From Lewinellaceae bacterium (GTDB lineage Bacteria > Bacteroidota > Bacteroidia > Chitinophagales > Saprospiraceae): 64,000 nucleotides of DNA. The notes beneath the pieces were generated by a model that was given only the letters and a program-made list of their open reading frames with translations, was not told where the DNA came from and made no database searches. Positions 46,391-53,818 of the stretch are shown piece after piece. Location: the NCBI GenBank assembly GCA_020636105.1, contig JACJYL010000002.1, positions 434,001 through 498,000 on the forward strand, in the 5' to 3' direction. The position numbers and the translations under genes were made by a program. Position 1 is the stretch's first letter; every line of letters starts with the position of its first letter.

Positions 46391-46804
46391 ATGAATTTAA
46401 AAGAGAAAGCTAATCTGATCATTTACAGGTTCAGGGAAAAAGGATTGGAGATTTTTTTGATCAACGATGAAGAGCAATGGGAAATTCCCAATGGGAAATT
46501 ACCCAGCAAAGCCCCCGAAGACCTCGTTAATGAGGATAAACTCATCGAACTGGATCCTGTGACCCAGGCCAATGGAGACACGGAAGAAGCGTGGGCGGTT
46601 GAAGGGGACTGGCACGAAATTCCTTCCCTCAAGAAAATGCTCTACGAAGATGCTTTACAACTGAAAGATAAATTAAAAAGCATGGATAACGGCTCCTTTT
46701 TTGCCGTTAAAGAGGCCCTGAAAAAGGTAATGCCTCACCAGTACGCTTTTTTAAAAGAACTGAAGGATACGCTCATCGAGCGCAATTCCACCAAAGATAT
46801 GTAA
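46391..46804 (+). CDS. Nudix-like small protein without Nudix box
   Basis: A 137-residue cytoplasmic protein. The first 35 residues (YRFREKGLEIFLIN and WEIPNGKLP) look like the start of a Nudix fold, but the GX5EX7REUXEEXGU box is absent, so no hydrolase activity is expected. The C-terminal half is helical. ATG 46391 is chosen over a GTG 17 codons upstream. Strong intrinsic terminator follows. Confidence 0.65.
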   Translation: MNLKEKANLIIYRFREKGLEIFLINDEEQWEIPNGKLPSKAPEDLVNEDKLIELDPVTQANGDTEEAWAVEGDWHEIPSLKKMLYEDALQLKDKLKSMDNGSFFAVKEALKKVMPHQYAFLKELKDTLIERNSTKDM

Positions 46805-46836
46805 TTGGTTTTTAAGTCTTCAAATGTCTAAAAAGC

Positions 46837-46870
46837 AAAAAAGCCCGGCAACTTTGTCGGGCTTTTTTTT
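46837..46870 (+). terminator. Intrinsic terminator
   Basis: A GC-rich stem (GCCCG with CGGGC, extended by inner pairs), flanked by an A-run and a run of eight T, 33 bases after the preceding stop. It should work on both strands. Confidence 0.85.
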
Positions 46871-46914
46871 GAAGTTTATTCAACCTAAAATAGGTGCAAA
46901 TTTTCTATAAATAT

Positions 46915-46922
46915 TATATTTG
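46915..46922 (+). promoter_or_regulatory. Bacteroidota -7 promoter element
   Basis: TATATTTG, a perfect TAnnTTTG, 69 bases upstream of the phosphohexomutase ATG. No clear -33 TTTG at the right distance. Confidence 0.5.
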
Positions 46923-46991
46923 GGTGTGCCGAAAAAAGGCATATGAAAGAATCCATTTAAAATAGCTTTTTCCAATCAAAAATATCCACCT

Positions 46992-48734
46992 ATGTCTACC
47001 TCAACCTTAGCTCCCGAAATACTCAACAGGATCAATAAATGGCTCAACGGAAATTATGACGAGGCCACCAAAGCCGAAATTCGCCAGTTGATGGATGCCA
47101 GTGAAACCACGGAACTGACCGATGCCTTTTATAAGGACCTTGAGTTCGGAACGGGCGGCCTTCGCGGGATTATGGGAGCAGGTTCCAACCGGGTGAACAA
47201 ATACACATTGGGCATGGCCACACAGGGCTTTAGCAACTACCTGCTAAAAATTTACCCAGGAGAGCAGGTTAAAGTTGCCGTAGCGCATGACAATAGAAAC
47301 AATTCGGATATTTTTGCCCAGGTGACGGCCGACGTTTTTTCTGCCAATGGCATTTATGTGTACTTCTTTGAAGCATTACGCCCCACGCCTGAACTGTCTT
47401 ATGCCATTCGTGAGCTGGGCTGCCAGGGAGGGGTGATGTTAACGGCTTCTCATAATCCCAAGGAATACAACGGTTACAAGGCCTACGGTGCCAACGGAGG
47501 TCAACTGGTGGATCCTCATGATGTCAATGTAATGGAAGAGGTTAGAAAAATAACAGACATTTCTGCCATTAAATTTGATCGGAACGAGCACAATATTGAA
47601 ATGATCGGGCACGACCTGGACCAACGTTATTTGCAGGCCCTTGAGGACCTGTCCATTTCGAAAGAGGCCATCCGCAGGCAAAAAGACATGAAGATCGTAT
47701 TCTCTCCCATCCACGGAACAGGTGGCGTAATGGTCCCGCCGGCCCTGAAGCTCTATGGTTTTGAAAACGTGATTCTGGTGGAGGAACAAATGGTGGTTGA
47801 CGGCAATTTCCCAACGGTCATCTACCCCAACCCGGAAGAGAAGGAAGCCCTGACCATGGCCCTCAACAAAGCAAAAGAAACGGATGCCGAGCTGGTCATG
47901 GCCACCGACCCCGATGCGGATAGGGTGGGCATTGCAGTTAAGGATGATCGGGGCGAATGGGTATTGCTCAACGGCAACCAGACCGCTACCCTGCTGGTGC
48001 ACTATATGCTGACGGCCTGGGAAAAGAACGGCAAACTAACCGGTAAGGAATACATTGTAAAAACCATTGTAACCTCCTACCTGCTGGATAAAATTGCCGC
48101 CTCGAAAAATGTCGAATGTTTCAACACCCTGACCGGCTTCAAATACATTGGCGAGATCATGACCAAACTGGAAGGTCAAAAGACCTTCATCGTGGGAGGA
48201 GAAGAGAGCTACGGCTATTTGGTAGGAGAACATGCCCGCGATAAGGATGCCATCGTTTCCTGCACCATGATCGCCGAAATGGCCGCTTACTACAAAGACC
48301 AGGGGAGCAGCCTGTATGAAGCCCTGATCGATTTGTACTTAGAATATGGTTTCTACAGGGAAAAGCTCATTTCCGTTACCAAAAAAGGCAAAACGGGGGC
48401 CGAAGAGATCCAGGCCCTGATGGAAAAATACAGAAGTCATCCGCCTACAAGCCTTGGAGGATCAAAAATCGAAACCATCAAGGATTACGAAAAAAGCATT
48501 TCCAAAAATATGCTGACGGGAGCCACGGAAAAAATAGACCTGCCCTCTTCGAATGTACTTCAGTTTTTCACCGAAGACGGCAGCATCATTTCTGCCCGGC
48601 CTTCCGGAACGGAGCCCAAGATCAAATTCTATTGTAGTGTCAATGACAAGCTGAAAGACAAGGCTTCCTTCCCGGCGGTAGAAGCCAAACTGGATGCAAA
48701 ACTGGATGTTATTTTGAGGGATTTAGGGGTTTAG
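46992..48734 (+). CDS. Phospho-sugar mutase (phosphoglucomutase/phosphomannomutase)
   Basis: A 580-residue alpha-D-phosphohexomutase that moves phosphate between C1 and C6 of hexoses. Four domain signatures are present: TASHNPKEYNGYKAY with the catalytic Ser (about residue 150), the metal loop DPDADRVGI (about 305), the sugar loop GGEESYGYL (about 398) and the phosphate loop RPSGTEPKIKFY (about 536). The length fits the long phosphoglucomutase/PMM type usual in Bacteroidota. It is the last clearly chromosomal gene before the accessory region. Confidence 0.93.
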   Translation: MSTSTLAPEILNRINKWLNGNYDEATKAEIRQLMDASETTELTDAFYKDLEFGTGGLRGIMGAGSNRVNKYTLGMATQGFSNYLLKIYPGEQVKVAVAHDNRNNSDIFAQVTADVFSANGIYVYFFEALRPTPELSYAIRELGCQGGVMLTASHNPKEYNGYKAYGANGGQLVDPHDVNVMEEVRKITDISAIKFDRNEHNIEMIGHDLDQRYLQALEDLSISKEAIRRQKDMKIVFSPIHGTGGVMVPPALKLYGFENVILVEEQMVVDGNFPTVIYPNPEEKEALTMALNKAKETDAELVMATDPDADRVGIAVKDDRGEWVLLNGNQTATLLVHYMLTAWEKNGKLTGKEYIVKTIVTSYLLDKIAASKNVECFNTLTGFKYIGEIMTKLEGQKTFIVGGEESYGYLVGEHARDKDAIVSCTMIAEMAAYYKDQGSSLYEALIDLYLEYGFYREKLISVTKKGKTGAEEIQALMEKYRSHPPTSLGGSKIETIKDYEKSISKNMLTGATEKIDLPSSNVLQFFTEDGSIISARPSGTEPKIKFYCSVNDKLKDKASFPAVEAKLDAKLDVILRDLGV

Positions 48735-49145
48735 TGGATAAAAGATCTGGGTTTGTAACGAGCAATGTTTTTTTATAAAATCTTGTCAGTTGTCTTTTGA
48801 TTCTTGAAAATTGAGAGGCACGAGCCTGATCCTGACCATCCTAAAATCCACCTGACAATCCTGATCCTGGCAAGTTGGGACATAAATGTCGCGGATATGA
48901 TAATTCAGGAGAAGCCAAGAAAAACCGTACTGATGAAAATCAATAAAAAAAAGCCCTTGAACGTTGATATTCAAGGGCTTAAGTATTGGGTATTGAGTAG
49001 TCCGTACGGGCTTGGAAATAAACACATAAAAAGTTAAAAATCAGACAATTACAATCGCCAAAAAACAACATAAAGAAATAATTAAGAAGTTACTCCTCTA
49101 TTTCTTGAGTTTTCTGAACTTTTGCAATAGTCGCAGGTTCCGTTT
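48735..49145. other. Gene-poor stretch at the edge of the accessory region
   Basis: About 410 bases with two antiparallel overlapping frames (48786-49025 and 48804-49037), neither with protein-like composition or a known motif. The stretch does hold the leftward terminator at 48951-48980. Nothing else is seen. Confidence 0.45.
48951..48980 (-). terminator. Leftward intrinsic terminator
   Basis: A perfect 11-bp stem (48951-48961 with 48970-48980) and 8-base loop; an A-run on its left gives a U-run for minus-strand transcripts. It would end the leftward cargo transcripts coming from 49-53 kb. Confidence 0.75.
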
Positions 49146-49274
49146 TTAAACCAGTTTTTTCAGAGCACGCACGAAAGCCATAAGCAAATTAAACTTTTCC
49201 TTTTCATTTGCATTATTGGCTTTGAGTTTACGGGATTTGATGCGCTTGGCCTCCTTAGCGCTTTTGTTTTTCAT
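49146..49274 (-). CDS. Small basic protein, 42 residues
   Basis: A short frame starting ATG AAA AAC AAA with translation MKNKSAKEAKRIKSRKLKAN continuing to FNLLMAFVRALKKLV. It is very Lys/Arg-rich with a hydrophobic C-terminal helix. It has the right direction and a terminator downstream at 48951. It is too short for certainty; function unknown. Confidence 0.45.
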   Translation of the reverse strand: MKNKSAKEAKRIKSRKLKANNANEKEKFNLLMAFVRALKKLV

Positions 49275-49384
49275 AGTACATCGTTCATCGGTTATAAATA
49301 AGATGAACGGTAAATATAAAACAAAATGTTTTTATAATTAAACAAATAAAACATTTATTGATTTAATTATAACTTAACCCCAAA

Positions 49385-49733
49385 ATACAACCCTATGGAA
49401 ATATCCATTCCCTTTCCTGGCATCCGAAAACACTCAAAGTTGTTTCTTTTATGGTTGGATATAGAATATAACCGCTCACTTGTTCTACTTGTGCATTATG
49501 CTGGCCTTCTGTTAGATCCAGTTCCCTGAAGGTATTCCCGGACAATCTAAATTGATAGGTTCCATCAACCCATAAGTCGTATGGATTGCTTGAAGTATTC
49601 GTAAATCGAACAGTTCCTGTTAGGCAATTGTCTATACTGTCCTTACTACAGGAAAAAAACATTACACTCGAAAGGATTAAACTCATAAGAATGAGCCTAT
49701 TCAAATTTTTCATCTTGTTTGATATTTAGGTTA
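49385..49733. repeat. Direct repeat, copy 1 (partner 52040-52391)
   Basis: About 350 bases covering the lipoprotein gene and its 5' leader, very similar to 52040-52391. The two copies are in the same direction, 2655 bases apart, and enclose the PIN, ImmA/IrrE and zinc-finger genes. Recombination between them would remove those genes. Confidence 0.85.
49393..49713 (-). CDS. Lipoprotein, copy 1 of a duplicated gene
   Basis: A 106-residue lipoprotein: signal peptide with lipobox VMFFSC (Cys about residue 22), then a small beta domain (TGTVRFTNTSSNPYDLWVDG...GQHNAQVEQVSGYILYPT). It is almost identical to the protein at 52048: after the first dozen residues I see no difference. The pattern fits a PEGA-like or carboxypeptidase-like small beta fold. 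A 5' leader shared with the other cargo genes lies in front. Function unknown. Confidence 0.78.
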   Translation of the reverse strand: MKNLNRLILMSLILSSVMFFSCSKDSIDNCLTGTVRFTNTSSNPYDLWVDGTYQFRLSGNTFRELDLTEGQHNAQVEQVSGYILYPTIKETTLSVFGCQEREWIFP

Positions 49734-49750
49734 TAAAATAAATTTGTTTT

Positions 49751-49758
49751 CAAAACTA
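49751..49758 (-). promoter_or_regulatory. -7 promoter element of lipoprotein copy 1
   Basis: On the minus strand TAGTTTTG, a perfect TAnnTTTG, 37 bases before the ATG at 49713 and immediately before the conserved leader that begins AAAACAAATTTATTTTATAA. Confidence 0.55.
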
Positions 49759-49788
49759 TCATTTTTTTTTGGAAAGGCAGGATCTTTG

Positions 49789-50283
49789 TTATATCTCCTC
49801 ACCTAATTCCCTTAACATAGCAATCGTATCAAAACAAAGTACTTCAAGATGTTCACAGGCCTCTGGAATAAAAACTTTGCTCTTTTTTTGCCAGTTCATT
49901 TTTTCATAAGTTATAACAGTGCAATTATTTTTATGACCATAGGCCACGAGCCATGGATCTGCAATGTCAGCCTCCAAAAATTCGTTGAGGGCCCTTGGGG
50001 TATATTGGGAATTCATTGAATTTGCCCAATTAACAACCGTAGAGTATGAATTTATACAATCATCAGAGCTTTTAAAAAAGCCGTCCGGTAAATTAGCTAC
50101 ACACCACTCAGTCAGGGAATCCTCATTTCGGTAAATTTCATCTTTTACCTTATCAATGCTAATGATTTTATTTTCATTGGCCAGGCTTTTTATCTTAGTC
50201 CAAAAACTTTTGAAGACATCAAATGGATAATAAAACCTGTGTGCCTGAATGAAAAAATTTGCGTCAAGTACATAAATTTTCAT
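49789..50283 (-). CDS. DUF4411 PIN-domain protein, putative toxin
   Basis: A 164-residue protein with a PIN-like nuclease fold: VLDANFFIQAHR at the start (acidic Asp about residue 6), a Glu in KVKDEIYR (about 49), and EADIADPWLVAYG (about 117) with the C-terminal Asp ligand in TVITYE/FDTIAML. DUF4411 proteins are known next to COG2856 (ImmA/IrrE) genes as toxin-antitoxin-like pairs. It follows that gene by 10 bases here. Confidence 0.85.
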   Translation of the reverse strand: MKIYVLDANFFIQAHRFYYPFDVFKSFWTKIKSLANENKIISIDKVKDEIYRNEDSLTEWCVANLPDGFFKSSDDCINSYSTVVNWANSMNSQYTPRALNEFLEADIADPWLVAYGHKNNCTVITYEKMNWQKKSKVFIPEACEHLEVLCFDTIAMLRELGEEI

Positions 50284-50293
50284 AAGGGGGTGA

Positions 50294-51421
50294 TTAAAAA
50301 TGTTCAGAAATAAATTTGTCGTATGTTTTTCCTTTTAAGCCGGTTAGCCTGAATGCATCCCTATATAATAGTTGGTTTTGTTTTACAGCTTGATTAATAT
50401 GAGCTGCAAATAATAAGCCTATTCTTTTTTTACTATTACTGTAAAAGCTGCCGCCGGAACTTTTAGGTTTTGGTATATTTGCAATTTCTTTGATATAATT
50501 ATTGTAGAATTCAAAGAAGTCAGATTTACTAATTTCCCCAAAATCTAATGCACGCCTCCCTATAACAATTGGGCTTACCTTAAATTTAGTTGCCATCCGC
50601 TCAATATCCTCCGGAGTTTCCCACATCTTATTGAAAAGATTATGCGGAACCAGGAATTCAGCTGCTACTTTGTCACAAAGTAGCTCAATAGGGTCATCAG
50701 CAGGCATAAAATCCCTAAAATCAAATCCGGCACTTTGGCCTATCCAAACATGCGCTAATTCATGGATCAAAGTAAATAATTGAGCAGATTTAGTGTCTCC
50801 GGAATTAACAAAAAGGAAAGGTGCAATTTGATTAACTAAAACAAAACCTCTACAATCATTGACATTGATTGGTCGATAAGGATTATTTTCTACAATACTA
50901 TTGAAAGAAACTACAATACCGAGATTTTCGATTTTCTGGGTGATATAGTTAAGAGTTTCATATTTTGTCTTAAATCTGAAAGCCCATTTTGGGTTAATAT
51001 CTAAGTATTCCCTTATATTTTCAGCAATCTTTTTAGCATCAAACTCACTTTTGTAACTGCCTACATAATCTAAGGGCGGAAAATCATTTTCTAATAAATA
51101 ATCCGTAAGCCATTCCTGTCTATTTTGAAGAAGTAAAATTGTATCATAAACATTCAGGCTAACAGTATCAGTTTTCCCTTTACCAGTACGAAAAAAAGGA
51201 ATTGGAAGTTCTTCTACCGGAGGCTCAGCAAGAAAGAAATAGCCAAAAGGAAGATGAACCTTGTTAGAAAAAGTTTCTAACTGCTTAACTGTTGGTTTCT
51301 TTCTTTGATCGATCCAATCTTTTATCATAGGGGTGTTTTGAATGAATTCATGCAATTCAAATCCAGCCCTTTGTATAGACCAGGGAATCATGTTAACATT
51401 TATATCAACTCGATTTGCCAT
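50294..51421 (-). CDS. ImmA/IrrE-type metallopeptidase with HTH, partner of DUF4411
   Basis: A 375-residue protein. The N-terminal 90 residues resemble the HTH part (WSIQRAGFELHEF...KQLETFSNKVHLPFGYFFL). The central domain has the zinc motif HELAHVWIG (about residue 222) with a downstream Glu in CDKVAAEFLVP, as in ImmA/IrrE peptidases that cleave phage or damage-response repressors. As upstream member of the pair with the DUF4411 PIN protein, it probably acts as antitoxin or activator. It follows a repressor-tail remnant at 51608. Confidence 0.9.
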   Translation of the reverse strand: MANRVDINVNMIPWSIQRAGFELHEFIQNTPMIKDWIDQRKKPTVKQLETFSNKVHLPFGYFFLAEPPVEELPIPFFRTGKGKTDTVSLNVYDTILLLQNRQEWLTDYLLENDFPPLDYVGSYKSEFDAKKIAENIREYLDINPKWAFRFKTKYETLNYITQKIENLGIVVSFNSIVENNPYRPINVNDCRGFVLVNQIAPFLFVNSGDTKSAQLFTLIHELAHVWIGQSAGFDFRDFMPADDPIELLCDKVAAEFLVPHNLFNKMWETPEDIERMATKFKVSPIVIGRRALDFGEISKSDFFEFYNNYIKEIANIPKPKSSGGSFYSNSKKRIGLLFAAHINQAVKQNQLLYRDAFRLTGLKGKTYDKFISEHF

Positions 51422-51765
51422 AACTATTTTTATTCGGTTTTTATCGCAATATAAGGGATTTTCCGCTCACCCAACTCACCCCTATCACTCATCCAACTCA
51501 CCTGGAGCACAAAAACTACTCATCTGACTCATCTCTAGCCACAAAACCACTCATCTTCATTGCCAGGCGCCTTAAAACGCCTTATCTTTAAAAATTTTGT
51601 CTTCCCCCTACTCCAAATCTCCCGCCAATTCAAGTTTGATCCAAGCATAGCCAGTTTAAAACAGAGCCTTAAACTATCGGGGAATAGATATTTATTATTT
51701 GGAATTTTGTATACATTATTCGGTCTTTTTGAAGGTTTTTGTTTACACAAATAAAATGATTTTTT
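51422..51765. other. Gene-free stretch with repressor-tail remnant
   Basis: About 340 bases with no credible gene. Low-complexity pyrimidine-rich repeats (CACTCATC/CAACTCACC) lie at 51465-51560. The remnant at 51608-51646 is the only structure I can explain. A 71-codon frame here lacks protein-like features. Confidence 0.5.
51608..51646 (-). pseudogene. Remnant of repressor 3' end (third copy)
   Basis: Read on the minus strand the bases give ...LKLELAGDLE-stop, which aligns with the end of the full repressor (DPDLAGELGIE-stop). The upstream part of the gene is absent. It lies before the ImmA/IrrE gene, as the other remnants lie before their cargo genes. Confidence 0.5.
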
Positions 51766-51948
51766 TTAATCATCATTCTCAGTATTCCATTTGCCAGAAC
51801 CATTACATTTAATGCAAGTTGTGACTGGTATCCCTCCACATTTATCGCAAAGGATTTCATTATCATAATTATCCTTAATTAATCCTCTGTCACAATATTT
51901 ACACCGAACCTTTCCTGTACCACTACATCCATCACATTTAACTTCCAT
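51766..51948 (-). CDS. Small DnaJ-type zinc-finger protein
   Basis: A 60-residue protein made almost wholly of four CxxC groups, CDGCSGTG, CKYCDRGL, CDKCGGIP and CIKCNGSG, matching the Cys-rich domain of DnaJ, which binds two zinc ions. The J-domain and C-terminal domains are absent. It carries the same 5' leader as the lipoprotein genes. Alone it may be a small scaffold or chaperone-like cargo of the element. Confidence 0.75.
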   Translation of the reverse strand: MEVKCDGCSGTGKVRCKYCDRGLIKDNYDNEILCDKCGGIPVTTCIKCNGSGKWNTENDD

Positions 51949-51993
51949 CTCGTTTGATTTAAGGTTATAAAATAAATTTGTTTCAAAAAATTC

Positions 51994-52032
51994 CTACTCT
52001 ATCCCCAACTCCCCAGCCAAATCAGTATCCTT
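51994..52032 (-). pseudogene. Remnant of repressor 3' end (first copy)
   Basis: Minus-strand reading gives KDTDLAGELGIE-stop, against KDPDLAGELGIE-stop in the repressor at 53122. A 28-base stretch (51996-52023) is identical to 53124-53151. No other part of the repressor gene is present. It stands just upstream of the leader of the zinc-finger gene. Confidence 0.8.
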
Positions 52033-52039
52033 CCACGAT

Positions 52040-52391
52040 ATACAACCCTATGGAAATATCCATTCCCTTTCCTGGCATCCGAAAACACTCAAAGTTGTTT
52101 CTTTTATGGTTGGATATAGAATATAACCGCTCACTTGTTCTACTTGTGCATTATGCTGGCCTTCTGTTAGATCCAGCTCCCTAAATGTATTGCCGGATAA
52201 TCTAAATTGATAAGTCCCATCAACCCATAAATCGTATGGATTGCTTGAAGTATTCGTAAATCGAACAGTTCCTGTTAGGCAATTGTCTATACTGTCCTTG
52301 CTACAGGAAAAAAACATTACACTTGAAAGGATTAAACTCATCATAATGAGCCTGTTAAAATTTTTCATCACGTTTGTTTATAGGTTATAAA
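52040..52391. repeat. Direct repeat, copy 2 (partner 49385-49733)
   Basis: Second copy of the 350-base segment with the lipoprotein gene and leader. The left boundary is sharp (ATACAACCCTATGG in both). Beyond the right end the sequences differ, because copy 2 is joined to a repressor-tail remnant and copy 1 is not. Confidence 0.85.
52048..52371 (-). CDS. Lipoprotein, copy 2 of a duplicated gene
   Basis: A 107-residue lipoprotein, MMKNFNRLIMMSLILSSVMF then FSC lipobox, otherwise the same as copy 1 at 49393. A few silent changes and changes in the signal peptide separate the DNA copies. Both copies are intact, which suggests recent duplication or selection to keep two. It has its own -7 element at 52404. 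Confidence 0.78.
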   Translation of the reverse strand: MMKNFNRLIMMSLILSSVMFFSCSKDSIDNCLTGTVRFTNTSSNPYDLWVDGTYQFRLSGNTFRELDLTEGQHNAQVEQVSGYILYPTIKETTLSVFGCQEREWIFP

Positions 52392-52403
52392 ATAAGTTTG
52401 TTC

Positions 52404-52411
52404 CAAATATA
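52404..52411 (-). promoter_or_regulatory. -7 promoter element of lipoprotein copy 2
   Basis: On the minus strand TATATTTG, a perfect TAnnTTTG, 32 bases before the ATG at 52371. It lies between the repressor remnant and the conserved leader, so each cargo gene seems to have its own promoter. Confidence 0.55.
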
Positions 52412-52415
52412 AAAA

Positions 52416-52475
52416 TTAACTCCCAATTTATCCGCCAAATCCAAACTCCTCCCCTTATTCTCCCGCTCCAAGCAT
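52416..52475 (-). pseudogene. Remnant of repressor 3' end (second copy)
   Basis: Minus-strand reading gives CLERENKGRSLDLADKLGVN, which aligns with ELEREIKRKDPDLAGELGIE of the repressor. It is more diverged than the copy at 51994 and comes from an older event or a related repressor. Confidence 0.65.
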
Positions 52476-52515
52476 ACCAAGTTTAAGAAAAATCCTTTTT
52501 CATTTTTTTAAATAC

Positions 52516-53073
52516 CTATTGCCTCAATACATCTGCTGAAGCCAATTCAACAGAATAACTTTTTGATTTCCATGGAACCTGCACTTTTAGTTCGAAATCA
52601 TTATATTCAAGGGGAGACATTCTTTTGCCTAAGTTTACTTGTTCTTGCATAAAAAAGTTATCATTCCTATCATAAAAATTTACTGCCAGAATTATGTTTA
52701 CGTATGTTGTATGACTGGATTTGTTTTCTATGGTTCCTGTTATTGAACTTTTGCCAATAATCCTCATTTTTTGCCCATGATTGTACAGAACCAAATACCT
52801 CTCAGGCGAATGGTATTCCCTGGATTTTTCAAGGCTTTCCACTCTGTCTTTTTTATTATTTTGAATTGCATTAAAGGCGAAAATGGCCAGAACAACCATA
52901 AGAAGGGTTGAAATCCAGAATATCCAGCTTTTTGATTCGCTATTTGGACTGGGAGTTGAAAAAAATATTGGTCCGTTGGCGGAGTTTCTTGCTTCAGGAA
53001 ATTCCTTGTAGTAATCATTAATTCCTTTACCATTATTATCCTTTTTCCAATCTTGAAAACTCGGTATGGACAT
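52516..53073 (-). CDS. Single-span membrane protein, cargo next to repressor
   Basis: A 185-residue protein. Residues 1-50 are polar and contain IPSFQDWKKDNNGKGINDYY; a membrane helix follows (about 51-70, WIFWISTLLMVVLAIFAF), then an outer beta-rich domain (about 95-180) with conserved-looking TGTIENKSSHTTYVNIILAV, similar to FxLYD-type domains. It is the first gene after the intact repressor, in the same direction, a place where many temperate phages carry superinfection-exclusion genes. That role is an inference from position. Confidence 0.7.
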   Translation of the reverse strand: MSIPSFQDWKKDNNGKGINDYYKEFPEARNSANGPIFFSTPSPNSESKSWIFWISTLLMVVLAIFAFNAIQNNKKDRVESLEKSREYHSPERYLVLYNHGQKMRIIGKSSITGTIENKSSHTTYVNIILAVNFYDRNDNFFMQEQVNLGKRMSPLEYNDFELKVQVPWKSKSYSVELASADVLRQ

Positions 53074-53121
53074 TTCGTTTTGATTTTAATTGGTAATGTA
53101 AATATGTTTCAATCCATCAAT

Positions 53122-53502
53122 TTACTCTATCCCCAACTCCCCAGCCAAATCCGGATCCTTCCGCTTGATCTCCCGCTCCAGCTCAGCCACACGCTGCTCC
53201 AGGAGCTTGTTCATCCGTTTATACACTTCTTCCTCGTCCTGCTTGTCCAAATCCACCATGCCCATACTCTCTTCCTCCCCGGGATCCAGCCACATTTTGC
53301 CCTCGCCCAGGAGTAGCCATAAGGGGTTGAGCTTTGGATTGTCGTAGAGTTTTAGGATGGATACTATGGTGGAGGACTTAATACCTGAGTCCCTTTTTAA
53401 CATACTGGCGAGGCCTGGTTGACTTAATCCAATCTTTTTCGCAAAAGTGGTTAAATTTTTTTCCTCTTTAATTAATACATTAATCCTATGAGCAATAGAC
53501 AT
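53122..53502 (-). CDS. Phage-type XRE repressor with C-terminal coiled coil
   Basis: A 126-residue regulator. Residues 1-65 form an XRE helix-turn-helix (NLTTFAKKIGLSQPGLASML). The C-terminal 50 residues (KQDEEEVYKRMNKLLEQRVAELE...) form a coiled coil likely used to dimerise. No peptidase domain, so induction must act another way, perhaps through the nearby ImmA/IrrE peptidase. Divergent from the early rightward operon. Copies of its 3' end occur at 51608, 51994 and 52416. Confidence 0.88.
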   Translation of the reverse strand: MSIAHRINVLIKEEKNLTTFAKKIGLSQPGLASMLKRDSGIKSSTIVSILKLYDNPKLNPLWLLLGEGKMWLDPGEEESMGMVDLDKQDEEEVYKRMNKLLEQRVAELEREIKRKDPDLAGELGIE

Positions 53503-53530
53503 CTATATATAATTGAAAATAAAATATAAA

Positions 53531-53556
53531 TTTTGCATTAAAATTTCATTGCAAAA
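53531..53556. promoter_or_regulatory. Putative repressor operator palindrome
   Basis: TTTTGCA, 12 bases, TGCAAAA: a dyad in the intergenic region between repressor and early operon, ending 2 bases before the TTG of the rightward promoter. A further CGCAAAA half-site is at 53569-53575. This is where a repressor would block both directions. Confidence 0.55.
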
Positions 53557-53558
53557 TC

Positions 53559-53590
53559 TTGTTTTTATCGCAAAAGTTATAATATATTTG
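53559..53590 (+). promoter_or_regulatory. Rightward early promoter
   Basis: TTG at 53559-53561 and TATATTTG at 53583-53590, spaced 21 bases, match the Bacteroidota -33/-7 consensus very well. Transcription would start near 53597 and run through a leader of over 200 bases. Confidence 0.75.
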
Positions 53591-53644
53591 CGTCGAACAC
53601 AAACACATAGTTTAACTAAAACACAATCAAGCGTTTAAGTTAGT

Positions 53645-53662
53645 CGCAAGCGTACGCAAGCG
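53645..53662. repeat. Direct repeat CGCAAGCG with central palindrome
   Basis: CGCAAGCG occurs twice, 10 bases apart (53645-53652 and 53655-53662), with the palindrome GCGTACGC between. One helical turn spacing fits a protein-binding site in the early leader. ACAAACAC (about 53599) and GTGTTTGT (about 53676) flank it as inverted copies. Confidence 0.45.
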
Positions 53663-53715
53663 AAACAAAAACGCCGTGTTTGTTTCAAAGATAATACAAA
53701 CTTTTGGTAAATGAC

Positions 53716-53735
53716 AAAGGCAGGTTTGCCTTTTT
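53716..53735 (+). terminator. Leader terminator or attenuator
   Basis: AAAGGCA, 4-base loop, TGCCTTT, then TT, inside the leader between the early promoter and the first early gene. It could stop most early transcripts unless overridden. Confidence 0.55.
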
Positions 53736-53818
53736 GACAAAGGGGGGATTGGTTTAGGGTAGTACATTTTGCTTAAGGTTTTTGATTGATTGTATGTAAC
53801 ACTTACAAATATATGATT

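Noticed and set aside
48786..49037. Two opposed frames of 77-79 codons
   Set aside because: They overlap each other and a terminator hairpin and show no motif.
51535..51750. 71-codon minus-strand frame
   Set aside because: It runs through the repressor-tail remnant in a different frame and has no start or domain support.
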